In this document: one piece after another, positions 1 to 8,200 of the stretch
Numbering within the stretch: the stretch's first letter is position 1
Layout: each line of letters begins with the position of its first letter
NCBI GenBank assembly: GCA_009779895.1
Contig: WRBB01000001.1
Coordinates: 221,988-285,987, forward strand
Source of the DNA: Lachnospiraceae bacterium
Lineage (GTDB): Bacteria > Bacillota > Clostridia > Lachnospirales > Lachnospiraceae
DNA length: 64,000 nucleotides
Direction: 5' to 3'
Position numbers and translations under genes: made by a program
Notes under the pieces: generated by a model
What the model was told of the DNA's origin: nothing
Database searches by the model: none
The model's input: only the letters and a program-made list of their open reading frames with translations

Positions 1-624
1 GTAGACACATATTTAATATACGGTACAAGATATGGAATGTTTTCTCCTATTTCAATTTTTCTTGGGAATCACATTGGAGAACTCTCAGGATATATCATGG
101 CAGACACTACATCTGTCGGGACCGGTGGCGGGGACAATTGGTTTGCTTCAACTACACGAGGAATAAGTTTTAACATAATGGATTTAGCAATAACAATGCC
201 AGAATTTAAAATCCTTGAAAATGAGATTATGACTCGAACGGAAGAGCTTGTTGACTTGTTTTATACTTTCTTAGATAACGATGATAGAGAGGGATTTCAT
301 ACAATAGCAATTGATGAAGAAAGATTTGGAAGTGGTGGGAACGTATCAAGCTCATATAGAGGTAGGTTTGACGAGTATCAAAGAAGTGGAGAAAGTTTAC
401 ATGGAGCATTGAGAGAAATTACAATCACAGATATTGAAATTATTAGACCTGACTCTGTTAGAATAACGTTCAATCAATATCTCACTATTGCTGCATCTGG
501 TAATCAGTTTTTTGCTAATGATATGCAACTTGTTTTGGAATATACAGGAAATAATTGGTATATTGTTAATATGTCTAATGATATGTTTGGATTTCGTAAT
601 GATGTGTGGTCTGAAGTGAGCTAA
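1..624 (+). CDS. Hypothetical protein, 5' end outside the window
   Basis: The reading frame is open from base 1, so the true start lies upstream; an internal ATG at 37 could be used but no convincing ribosome binding site precedes it. I do not recognise the protein. The visible 207 residues begin with a short hydrophobic stretch. The last 120 residues alternate polar beta-strand-like segments and resemble a small NTF2-like or DUF4878-type fold: a helix with DLFYTFLDNDD, then strands ending in a Trp-Tyr-x-Val motif. That resemblance is by eye only. It is followed by an inverted repeat and a convergent kinase gene, so it probably ends an upstream operon. Function unknown. Confidence 0.55.
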   Translation, partial: VDTYLIYGTRYGMFSPISIFLGNHIGELSGYIMADTTSVGTGGGDNWFASTTRGISFNIMDLAITMPEFKILENEIMTRTEELVDLFYTFLDNDDREGFHTIAIDEERFGSGGNVSSSYRGRFDEYQRSGESLHGALREITITDIEIIRPDSVRITFNQYLTIAASGNQFFANDMQLVLEYTGNNWYIVNMSNDMFGFRNDVWSEVS

Positions 625-672
625 ATACACAGCTAGAAAATCATAGATATACGAAAGGGTGCTTTTAGAATC

Positions 673-715
673 GGCTGGGATATTTTATAATGAAGAATCA
701 TTATGAATCCCAGCC
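673..715. repeat. Long intergenic hairpin between convergent genes
   Basis: A 9-bp outer stem (GGCTGGGAT, 673-681, with ATCCCAGCC, 707-715) encloses a 7-bp inner stem (ATAATGA, 87-93 of the 600s, with TCATTAT, 698-704) around an AGAA loop. It sits between two converging genes, where a bidirectional terminator is expected, but neither side has a proper T-run. It may stabilise 3' ends instead. Confidence 0.5.
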
Positions 716-746
716 ATTGAAGCTTGTAAGGAGCGTTATAGTTATA

Positions 747-2291
747 TTAATTATATTTTTCAACAAGTTTCGCCAACGTCACATAATCATCTTTTACATT
801 TCGGTAAAGGCTTTTGAATAGCTGATAGTATTCCATATAGCGTTTGTTCATTTCTTTGTTCGGTTCCATATAATCCGAAAATTTGCGTTTTTCTTTTGCG
901 ATGGAAAAATCCGGAAAGACGCCTACGGACACACCTGCAAGGATGGCATCTCCAAAGGGTGCGCCTACGCGATTTTCCAAAAACGCGGTGGGTTGGTTGA
1001 ATATGTCCGTTAGAATACGCCGCCAAAGTTTGCTTTTTGCGCCTCCCTCATTTAAAACAATGGGGAAATTGGCCTTGATCCCTTTGTCCATCATCACTTC
1101 GAAATTTTGATATAAGGCAAAGGCGGCACCCTCCATCATGGCACGAATCATATGTCCTTTTGTATGATGCAAGGAAAGTCCAAAAAATGCACCACGTGCA
1201 TAAACATCCCAAAGAGGAGTACGCTCTCCCATCAAGTAGGGCAGTGCAATCAGACCTTCACAGCATGGTGGGATTTGTTCTGCTTGCATATTCATAAAAT
1301 CATACACATCAATGTCCGGCACCTGTTTTGCCATGACACTTTCCGTCTGGCAAATGGCATCTCTTAAAAAACGCAGCACTTGCCCGCCGCCGATGATTGC
1401 AGCAATTGTAATGTAATCATTGCAGGAATTTGTTGTATAGGGATCGTTTAAAAGCAGGTCGGAAAAATTAAGATTATTATTTACGATGCCTAAGATTCCG
1501 CCGGTGCCTAAATTAATCTGTACATCTCCTGGTTCAATGGCACCCCCGCCTACCCAAGCAGCATTACAATCCACTTGGCCGGCACAGATAGGTATTCCGG
1601 GTACAAGTCCGGTTTCTTTGGCAGCTTTACTTGTTAGTTCTCCTACAATTTCTTCACAAGCAAACATATCTGCCATAATATCAATGGGCATATCTATTTT
1701 TTGCATGATTTCTGAATTATATTCTTTTTTGATAATGTCATAAGCAATGCCCCAAAAACCACCGGCAGAATAACTCATGGCGGCTTTTTCTGTCATTCTA
1801 AGACGTACAAAACCATCAATGGTAAGTGCTTTCCATACTTTCTCAAAGTCTTTTGGCCGATTCTTTTTTTCCCACATCAAATTGACCATAGTTGGATGGT
1901 CTTCAATGCGATTTCCACTTACTTTGAAAATTTGGTCTGTGCCGATATTGTCCCTAAGCCACTGAACCTCCTTTGTAGCTCTTCGATCCATCAGGTTGTA
2001 GGCACGGTTAATCGGGTTAAATGCTTTGTCTACCATAACAAGGCAGGGCTGTGCCGATGATATGCCAATTCCGGCGATATCCTTTGGATTAACACCTGAT
2101 TTTTGCAGACATTCTTTTATGGTTTCACATGCCATTGTCCAATAATACTCTGCATCGTGTTCTGACCATCCCGGATTGTCTACGTAGATGGGATATTCTC
2201 GAAACGAGTATGCCAAAACATCCGCATTTTCATCTATGATACAAGTTTTTCCTCCGCCTGTTCCAAAATCCATACCAATCAAGTATTTCAT
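747..2291 (-). CDS. FGGY-family carbohydrate kinase, xylulokinase-like
   Basis: ATP-dependent sugar or polyol kinase of the FGGY family, 514 residues, the normal length. The N-terminal phosphate-binding motif is visible (GMDFGTGGGKT, residues 6-16). The second nucleotide-binding segment LGTGGILG lies near residue 262 and the signature GERTPLWD near 355. The C-terminal NEGGAKSKLWRRILTDI motif contacts adenosine. It is the last gene of the operon that begins with the E1alpha gene at 7900 and is 37 bp from the E3 gene. The ribosome binding site AAAGGA precedes the ATG. The substrate cannot be read from sequence; the neighbouring aldolase-like gene suggests that a ketose is phosphorylated before cleavage. 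Confidence 0.88.
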   Translation of the reverse strand: MKYLIGMDFGTGGGKTCIIDENADVLAYSFREYPIYVDNPGWSEHDAEYYWTMACETIKECLQKSGVNPKDIAGIGISSAQPCLVMVDKAFNPINRAYNLMDRRATKEVQWLRDNIGTDQIFKVSGNRIEDHPTMVNLMWEKKNRPKDFEKVWKALTIDGFVRLRMTEKAAMSYSAGGFWGIAYDIIKKEYNSEIMQKIDMPIDIMADMFACEEIVGELTSKAAKETGLVPGIPICAGQVDCNAAWVGGGAIEPGDVQINLGTGGILGIVNNNLNFSDLLLNDPYTTNSCNDYITIAAIIGGGQVLRFLRDAICQTESVMAKQVPDIDVYDFMNMQAEQIPPCCEGLIALPYLMGERTPLWDVYARGAFFGLSLHHTKGHMIRAMMEGAAFALYQNFEVMMDKGIKANFPIVLNEGGAKSKLWRRILTDIFNQPTAFLENRVGAPFGDAILAGVSVGVFPDFSIAKEKRKFSDYMEPNKEMNKRYMEYYQLFKSLYRNVKDDYVTLAKLVEKYN

Positions 2292-2328
2292 AGTATATCC
2301 ATTCCTTTCTTGTTATTTTGTGTTATTT

Positions 2329-3702
2329 TTAGAGACCATGTACGGCTTCTCCAAAACAATCTAAGGCTGCTTCCCGTACCATTTCCGAAAGTGAGGGATG
2401 AGCCACAATCAAATCTTCCCATTGCTGAAGTGTTGTTTTATTCGCAACAGCAAGGGTTGCCAAGGAAATCATCTCAGGTGCACCCTCTCCCAAAATGTGC
2501 ACACCGATGGTTTCTTTGCTGTTTTGCTCTGCAATCACTGTGAGCATACCGTCTTGGCCTTCTGCAAGTGCCATGCCATTTGCGGTATAGTGGAAGTTTC
2601 CGATTGCAATTTCAAGTCCGGCTTCCATTGCTTGCTTTGATGTCATTCCTACAGCCGCATATCCCGGTAGCGTATAGATGCACCGTGGTACGGCATAGTA
2701 GTTCATCTCTTTTTTGCCGGAAAATATGTTGTGTACGGCACATGCAGCTTCTGCGTAAGCAACATGGGCCAATTGATAGTTTCCAATCACATCGCCAATG
2801 GCATAGATATGGTCTATGGATGTTTTCATGGTTGCATCCACAACAATTTCATTTTTTTCATTCAATGCAAGCCCTAGCTCTTGTGGGTTCATTCCGTTGA
2901 GATTTGCTTTTCTTCCGATGGCACTTAAAACAACATCTCCTTTGATTTCACAAACCTCTTCCCCTTTGCGATAGCGTATTATTTTTTCGGATGAGTTTGC
3001 GAAGATGTTCTCTACTTGTGCGCCGGTAATAATACGAAGTCCACTTTGTTCAAGAGCAGCCACAAGCTTTTTGATGCTCTTTTCTTCTTCGGCCGGATAC
3101 AACCGATCCAACATTTCAATCACGGTAACTTCTGAACCCAGCGCATTGTATGCACTGGCAATTTCCAAACCAATCACGCCACCGCCAATGACAACCATGC
3201 TGGCAGGAGGGCGTTTCATTTCTAGTGCATCTGTGCTGTTAATGGTATACTCGGCTCCGGCAATTGGCAGTGGTATAGGTGTGGAGCCTGTGGCAATGAT
3301 TATGTTTTTTGCCTGATATTCTTTGCCGTCACATACTGCCTTTAAGCCAGGTTTTAGTTGTGCATATCCGTTTATTACGGTTACTTTATGTGCCTTTAGT
3401 AAACCGGTAACTCCGTTTACAAGTTTATGAACGACTTCTACTTTTCCTTGCTGTATTTTTTGGAAACTGTACATTCCAGCGTCTTTGAATAGCCCTTGAT
3501 TGCTACACTTTGTTATCTTTGAGATTAATTTTGCTTTATCCAGTAAATATTTTGTTGGGATACAGCCAATATTTAAGCAGGTTCCGCCCAAGCTGCTCTC
3601 TTCAAAAAGTATGACACTTGCCCCTTTTTTGGCGGCGAGGATTGCACTTGTATATCCGCCCGGCCCTCCGCCGATTACCATTAAATCATAGATGTTTGAC
3701 AT
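2329..3702 (-). CDS. lpdA: Dihydrolipoamide dehydrogenase (E3)
   Basis: FAD-dependent disulfide oxidoreductase that reoxidises the lipoyl arm of the E2 subunit with NAD+. The 457 residues start with the FAD-binding GGGPGG (10-15). The redox-active pair follows in GGTCLNIGCIPTK (Cys42 and Cys47). The NAD-binding GGGVIGLE is central, and the C-terminal dimerisation domain ends with AHPSLSEM, which carries the catalytic His. There is no N-terminal lipoyl domain, unlike some acetoin-type E3 proteins. It lies between the E2 and kinase genes of one minus-strand operon with a 21-bp gap to E2. Identification is firm; assignment to this particular complex rests on position. Confidence 0.95.
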   Translation of the reverse strand: MSNIYDLMVIGGGPGGYTSAILAAKKGASVILFEESSLGGTCLNIGCIPTKYLLDKAKLISKITKCSNQGLFKDAGMYSFQKIQQGKVEVVHKLVNGVTGLLKAHKVTVINGYAQLKPGLKAVCDGKEYQAKNIIIATGSTPIPLPIAGAEYTINSTDALEMKRPPASMVVIGGGVIGLEIASAYNALGSEVTVIEMLDRLYPAEEEKSIKKLVAALEQSGLRIITGAQVENIFANSSEKIIRYRKGEEVCEIKGDVVLSAIGRKANLNGMNPQELGLALNEKNEIVVDATMKTSIDHIYAIGDVIGNYQLAHVAYAEAACAVHNIFSGKKEMNYYAVPRCIYTLPGYAAVGMTSKQAMEAGLEIAIGNFHYTANGMALAEGQDGMLTVIAEQNSKETIGVHILGEGAPEMISLATLAVANKTTLQQWEDLIVAHPSLSEMVREAALDCFGEAVHGL

Positions 3703-3723
3703 GTTTTTATCCTTTCGTGTGTG

Positions 3724-4941
3724 CTATACAAGTAAAGCGGGGCATTCCAACAGTTCTTTTACATATGCCATGAACTGTGCACCATATGCACCGTCCACAA
3801 CTCTATGGTCAAAGGTTGCGGTCGCTGATATGGTAGGTACTGCTTGTACGTTTCCATCTTGTAGTATCACTTTGTCTTTGATGCTTCCAAGAGCCAATAT
3901 ACATACTTCCGGTGGATTAAGAATGGCTGTGAAATGCTGTACCGGATACATGCCTAGATTTGAAATGGTAATGGTACCGCCTTGCATGTCTTCGCTTTTG
4001 AGTTCTCCGTCACGTGCTTTGTTGATTAAGGTCCTTGCTTTCTCCGCAATTTGTCGTAACTTCAAATGTTCCACGCCATGAATGACCGGAACAATGAGCC
4101 CGTTTTCTACTGAAACAGCAAGGCCAACATGCACGCCTTTGAATTGGCGAATGGCGTCCTCTGTCCACATTGCATTGACATTTGGATATAATTCCACTGC
4201 TGCGGCAATCACTTTCATGATGATATCGTTATAACTGATGTTGTTGTTCGGATATCTGGCATTCACGGACTTACGAAAATGGATACATTCCGTCATATCA
4301 ATTTCCGTGGTTATTTGGAATGTTGGTATGTTTTGCGTGCTTTCCAACATACGCCGGGCAATTGTTCTGCGCATATTTGTATGGGGAATATCCGTGTATT
4401 CTGCGGTGGTTATTGCATCAGAAATCCCGCTATTTGTTTGTTTTCTTTCGATGTATTGTATCAAATCTGCTCGTTTGATTACTGCAAGGTTTAATTCTTT
4501 GGCTACATCGTCAAGAGGAATCTGTTGTTCTTTGGCGAATTTCTTCGCATTCGGCATGGCTTTGATTTTATTAGTATGTGATGTGATTTTTTGCCCAATT
4601 GGCATATATTCATCATCCGGTTTCACTTCTGCGATTGGAGTGGTTGCTTTGCTTTTATCGGTGCGACTGTTGCTTTGTTCTTCCCAGTAAGCGGCAACAT
4701 CACTTTCGTGTCCAATCACTGCCAGTACCTCACCTGTTGTGGCGAAATCACCCTCTTCAACCAGGATATCAATCACCACGCCCTTTGCAAAACTTTCCAC
4801 AGGTAATGTGGCTTTGTCGGTTTCTACTTCCAATAAAACATCACCGCGATTGACGGGATCCCCTTTTTTTACATTCCACACTGCAACCAGAGACTGATCC
4901 GTTGTTTGTCCGCCCGAAGGCATGATGATTTTTTTTATCAT
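3724..4941 (-). CDS. 2-oxoacid dehydrogenase E2 acyltransferase
   Basis: Core subunit of a pyruvate/acetoin-type dehydrogenase complex that transfers the acyl group from lipoate to CoA. Domain order in 405 residues: one lipoyl domain (1-80) with the lipoylation Lys43 in ETDKATLP; a linker rich in Ser, Thr and Lys; a peripheral subunit-binding domain (about 128-163, MPNAKKFAKE); and a catalytic domain (about 180-405) with DHRVVDG (His379) near the C-terminus. A single lipoyl domain is typical for Gram-positive complexes. The gene lies directly downstream of the aldolase-like gene and upstream of E3. The acyl substrate, whether pyruvate, acetoin or another oxo compound, is not determined. Confidence 0.92.
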   Translation of the reverse strand: MIKKIIMPSGGQTTDQSLVAVWNVKKGDPVNRGDVLLEVETDKATLPVESFAKGVVIDILVEEGDFATTGEVLAVIGHESDVAAYWEEQSNSRTDKSKATTPIAEVKPDDEYMPIGQKITSHTNKIKAMPNAKKFAKEQQIPLDDVAKELNLAVIKRADLIQYIERKQTNSGISDAITTAEYTDIPHTNMRRTIARRMLESTQNIPTFQITTEIDMTECIHFRKSVNARYPNNNISYNDIIMKVIAAAVELYPNVNAMWTEDAIRQFKGVHVGLAVSVENGLIVPVIHGVEHLKLRQIAEKARTLINKARDGELKSEDMQGGTITISNLGMYPVQHFTAILNPPEVCILALGSIKDKVILQDGNVQAVPTISATATFDHRVVDGAYGAQFMAYVKELLECPALLV

Positions 4942-4958
4942 ATGTCACTTATCCTCCG

Positions 4959-5879
4959 TTAAAACGCTTTGTTTTCCCCATGAAATGCTTTGATGTAGTC
5001 TGTTACCACATTCATAATCGCTTCTTGTTGTTTCACCATGATATCCCATTCCATACCTCTTCCGAGGATATCGTTTACGTCCATTTTGTCAACGTCGTTT
5101 TTGTTATAATAATCTTTTGTTGCATTGACGGCGGCACGTTTTAAGGCTGTTCCAATGTTGACTTTTGTGATGCCGACTTCGATGGCTCCTTTGAAATCTT
5201 TTAGGTCAACCCCTGTTCCGCCATGTAGCACGAGTCTAAGATTTTTTTCGGTCATGGATTTGATTTTATGAATCAGGGAAAAATCAATGTCCGCTTTTGC
5301 ATCTTCCATGAGGTGACAATTTCCTACCGCAACCGCAAGCGCATCAATTCCTGTTTCTTTGGCAAAATTTACCGCCAACTCCGGATCTGTGTTTTCTCCT
5401 TTGTGAATGTCACCGGTGGCTGAATTTACCATCGGTAATTCGCCGACTTCTGCTTCTACCGCAACATTGCACCTATGGGCATAATGAACAATTCTCTTTT
5501 GCACTGCGATTTGTTCTTCTATGGGCAGGGCATTTGCGGCAAAGATGGGTGCGAACATAACCATATCAAACTTTTCTTGCACTCCTCTGTAGACCAATGT
5601 TTCATCATCAGATTCGTTGAGTAATACAGCGACCGGTACTTTGGCCTGTTCTGCAATTGTATTAAGCATAGCACCATATATGCTAAGGTTTTCTTTGTAT
5701 GTTCGTTTTGGCTCTGCAATGTAGGTTCCACAAACACCTATCATGACCGGTGATTTTAGTATTTCCGCTGCTCTAACCACTGCAAGTGTAGACTCAAGAT
5801 TCCAACTTTCAAAATAACCAACTGCATATTTGTTTGCTTCTGCGTGGTCTAATAGTGCTTTTCCATTTATTTTCGCCAT
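4959..5879 (-). CDS. Class II aldolase-like protein with altered catalytic motif
   Basis: A 306-residue TIM-barrel protein of the class II fructose/tagatose-bisphosphate aldolase family. Conserved: the VEAEVGEL strand (Glu142/144), the phosphate-binding LHGGTG (His219) and KVNIGTAL, and His189 at the usual zinc-ligand position (NCHL in place of NxHG). Not conserved: the hallmark HLDHG, where the catalytic Asp and a zinc-ligand His are expected, is LLNES (Asn88, Glu89), and the following (I/F)D(A/G)S is FAPI. The C-terminus is about 30 residues longer than that of the normal aldolase at 32492. It sits inside the E1-E2-E3 operon. It may be an aldolase for a different substrate, a lyase, or a non-catalytic relative; sequence alone does not decide. 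Confidence 0.8.
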   Translation of the reverse strand: MAKINGKALLDHAEANKYAVGYFESWNLESTLAVVRAAEILKSPVMIGVCGTYIAEPKRTYKENLSIYGAMLNTIAEQAKVPVAVLLNESDDETLVYRGVQEKFDMVMFAPIFAANALPIEEQIAVQKRIVHYAHRCNVAVEAEVGELPMVNSATGDIHKGENTDPELAVNFAKETGIDALAVAVGNCHLMEDAKADIDFSLIHKIKSMTEKNLRLVLHGGTGVDLKDFKGAIEVGITKVNIGTALKRAAVNATKDYYNKNDVDKMDVNDILGRGMEWDIMVKQQEAIMNVVTDYIKAFHGENKAF

Positions 5880-5903
5880 TTTTCTTCTCCAATCATGATT
5901 GCG

Positions 5904-6917
5904 TTACAGCTTTGCCAGTTTTATAATTTCGTCGTAAATTCGTTCTTTTGATGGAATGACATGATTTTCAAGATTGGGTGCAAAAGGAATGGATGTATCC
6001 GGTGTGGCAATTCTGACAATCGGTGCATCCAGATCATAAATGCATTTTTCGGCAAAATGCGAGGATAGTTGCGCACCCCATCCATTTGTGTAAACATCCT
6101 CGTGAATGATCATGAGTCTACCGGTTTTTTTGACAGATTGTTCTACTGTTTCATAATCAAATGGAACCAGTGAACGAGGATCAATCACCTCACAGCGAAT
6201 ACCATCCTTTTCAGCCATTGCCGCCGCTTCCTGTGCTTTATAACTCATCAGCAAATTTGCTACGATGGTCATATCTGTTCCTTCCTGTCGTACAGCTGCT
6301 TTACCAAAGGGAATAACATATCCGTCTTCCGGTACTTCGCCTAAGGTTTGAATGGCTCCTTCTTCATGGCGCAATCCGCCGTATAAGAGTTTGTGCTCAA
6401 ATACGATCACGGGATTATCGTCTTGAATGGCTTGTCGAATCATTCCCTTGGCATCATATGGTGTAGAGGGGCAAATCACTTTTAGACCGGGAACATGTGT
6501 GAAGAATCCCTCGAAACTTTGTGCATGTTGGGCACCACGGTTTGTTGCGCCGCAGGGTGCACGCATAACCATGGGTACTTTAACGGTTCCGCCTGACATA
6601 TAGCACATTTTTGCAGCTTGATTGACCAATTGATCCATCATGCAAAATAAAAAGTCACCATATTGTAAATCTGCAATCGGGCGCATACCGGTCATAGCAG
6701 CTCCTACAGCGGCCCCGGCAATTAGTATTTCTGATATAGGGGTGTTTATCACCCGTTCCGGTCCAAACTCTTTTGTAAGACCTCTGGTGACTGTAAATGC
6801 ACCTCCCATACCGTTTTCTATATCAATATCTTCTCCTAGACAAAAAACGCTCTCATCTGCCCGCATTTCTTCGATGATACCTATTCTGAGCGCATCTGCG
6901 ATTCCCATAACTGCCAT
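5904..6917 (-). CDS. 2-oxoacid dehydrogenase E1 beta subunit
   Basis: Beta subunit of the thiamine-diphosphate-dependent E1 of a pyruvate/acetoin-type complex; with E1alpha it decarboxylates or cleaves the substrate and acylates lipoate. The 337 residues show the usual features: GEDIDIENG near 28, the NTPISE segment with the Glu that activates the cofactor, and C-terminal EDVYTNGWGAQ and the transketolase C domain. The start at 6917 overlaps the E1alpha stop as TAATG and has AAGGAG upstream; a longer frame beginning at 6938 is less likely. The overlap implies coupled translation of the two E1 chains. Confidence 0.93.
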   Translation of the reverse strand: MAVMGIADALRIGIIEEMRADESVFCLGEDIDIENGMGGAFTVTRGLTKEFGPERVINTPISEILIAGAAVGAAMTGMRPIADLQYGDFLFCMMDQLVNQAAKMCYMSGGTVKVPMVMRAPCGATNRGAQHAQSFEGFFTHVPGLKVICPSTPYDAKGMIRQAIQDDNPVIVFEHKLLYGGLRHEEGAIQTLGEVPEDGYVIPFGKAAVRQEGTDMTIVANLLMSYKAQEAAAMAEKDGIRCEVIDPRSLVPFDYETVEQSVKKTGRLMIIHEDVYTNGWGAQLSSHFAEKCIYDLDAPIVRIATPDTSIPFAPNLENHVIPSKERIYDEIIKLAKL

Positions 6918-7900
6918 TATATTTGTGCTCCTTCCCAATAATTATCACGCAACGCATATTCCAAAGGGGGTTCTGCTGCATTTTGTGCATATTCAACGGA
7001 ATCTTCTACTTCTTGCTGAATACGTTCCTCTATTTCATTCAGATTCTTTTGATCTGAAATGCCATTCTCAATCAAGTAGTTTCGGAATAAAGTAATCGGA
7101 TCCCGTGCAAACCAAGCTTCCTGCTCGTTTGGACCTCTGTAACCGCAAGCATCATTTCTGGAATGTCCTACATGTCTGTATGTTTTTAGTTCCAGGATGG
7201 TTGGGCCTTTTCCTGCTCTGGCTTTTTTGATGGCACGTGTTGCGGCATCATATACTGCCAAAACATCGTTTCCATCCACTACTTCACCCTCTATACCATA
7301 TGCTGCGGCACGTCCTGCGGCCACATCTTCGATTTTAGTAGTCAATCCGATGGAGGTCGTAGCCGAGTATAGATTATTTTCACAAACATATATCACAGGT
7401 AAGTTCCAAACGGCTGCTGCATTCAACGCTTCATGGAAAGCACCCTCGTTTGTTGCACCATCTCCTAAAAAGCAGACAATCACATGATTTGTTTTTCTCA
7501 TTTTGCACGACAAAGCAACACCTGCCGCAATGGGTAAGTTTCCGCCAACAATGGCATTTGCCGGTAGGGCACCTACGCTGATATCGCCTGTATGCATGGC
7601 ACCACCCTTTCCGCGGCAGCAACCTGCTTCTTTACCAAACATTTCACACATCATAGATTTTAGCGTGACGCCTTTTGCAAGACAGTGCCCTGCCGGTCTA
7701 TGTGTGGAAGCCATATAGTCTTCTTTTTTTAAGTCGATTAACATGCCCACAGCACAGGCTTCCTGTCCAGTGGACTGATGTATGCTACCCGGCATAATAC
7801 CCTCCAGAAAGAGATAGTAGATGCTTTCTTCATACTTTCTGATCAATACCATTTTTTCGTACATTTCCAATAACTTTTTTTTGCTGAGTTTTGGTTTCAA
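6917..7900 (-). CDS. 2-oxoacid dehydrogenase E1 alpha subunit
   Basis: Alpha subunit of the E1 heterotetramer, 327 residues, with the thiamine diphosphate motif from GDGATNEG (about 146) to CENN (176). Other landmarks are GSIHQSTGQEA near 38, STHRPAGH near 65 and the phosphorylation-loop-like YRHVGHSRND. The start is set at the TTG at 7900: an upstream TTG at 7915 would place the ribosome binding site GGAGGTAAG inside codons 1-4, whereas the site is well spaced for 7900. It is the first gene of a six-gene minus-strand operon (E1alpha, E1beta, aldolase-like, E2, E3, kinase). The closest functional analogues are acetoin and pyruvate dehydrogenases. Confidence 0.93.
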   Translation of the reverse strand: MKPKLSKKKLLEMYEKMVLIRKYEESIYYLFLEGIMPGSIHQSTGQEACAVGMLIDLKKEDYMASTHRPAGHCLAKGVTLKSMMCEMFGKEAGCCRGKGGAMHTGDISVGALPANAIVGGNLPIAAGVALSCKMRKTNHVIVCFLGDGATNEGAFHEALNAAAVWNLPVIYVCENNLYSATTSIGLTTKIEDVAAGRAAAYGIEGEVVDGNDVLAVYDAATRAIKKARAGKGPTILELKTYRHVGHSRNDACGYRGPNEQEAWFARDPITLFRNYLIENGISDQKNLNEIEERIQQEVEDSVEYAQNAAEPPLEYALRDNYWEGAQI

Positions 7901-8158
7901 AAAACTTACCTCCAATTTTATTTTTTAATGTAGAAAACTTTTTTGTTCGTTTTTGTTCATTGCTTGGCATGCTGATTATGTAACAGATTCAATGTGCGCA
8001 TTCGTAGTGTTTGATTGATAGTGACAGATAAAGGAAAAAGATATCCCAGATATGACGTTCTTATAAATATGTTGTATCACAAACACTATATGTTTGTCAA
8101 GGATCAATATTATTATATTATTGTTCGCTTTCTAATTACTTCCCTGTTTGCATGGAAT
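7901..8158. other. Regulatory gap upstream of E1alpha
   Basis: About 260 bp with no convincing gene. It holds the E1alpha promoter and palindrome (8071-8100), an untranslated leader of more than 150 nt and the GAACAAA direct repeats. A 63-codon plus-strand frame at 8015 has no ribosome binding site and no recognisable content. Confidence 0.5.
8071..8100 (-). promoter_or_regulatory. Promoter with palindromic operator for the E1alpha operon
   Basis: On the minus strand, TTGACA (8100-8095) and TACAAC (8076-8071) are separated by 18 bp. A 7-bp inverted repeat (ACAAACA, 8079-8085, and TGTTTGT, 8091-8097, 5 bp apart) lies between and over the -35 box, a good position for repressor binding. It is about 170 bp upstream of the E1alpha start. 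A second repeated element (GAACAAA twice on the minus strand, about 7942-7960) lies closer to the gene. Confidence 0.5.
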
Positions 8159-8191
8159 AAAAAAGAGCAATCCTCCAATGGGAGTCTGCTC
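8159..8191 (-). terminator. Intrinsic terminator of lipA
   Basis: Reading the minus strand just after the lipA stop, GAGCA pairs with TGCTC around an inner CTCC/GGAG stem with loop CATT, followed by TTTTTT (8164-8159). It separates the deoR-lplA-lipA operon from the E1alpha promoter. Confidence 0.7.
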
Positions 8192-8200
8192 ATGTTTGGT

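Noticed and set aside
673..715. Hairpin considered as a rho-independent terminator
   Set aside because: Strong stem but no T-run on either strand, so it is listed only as an inverted repeat.
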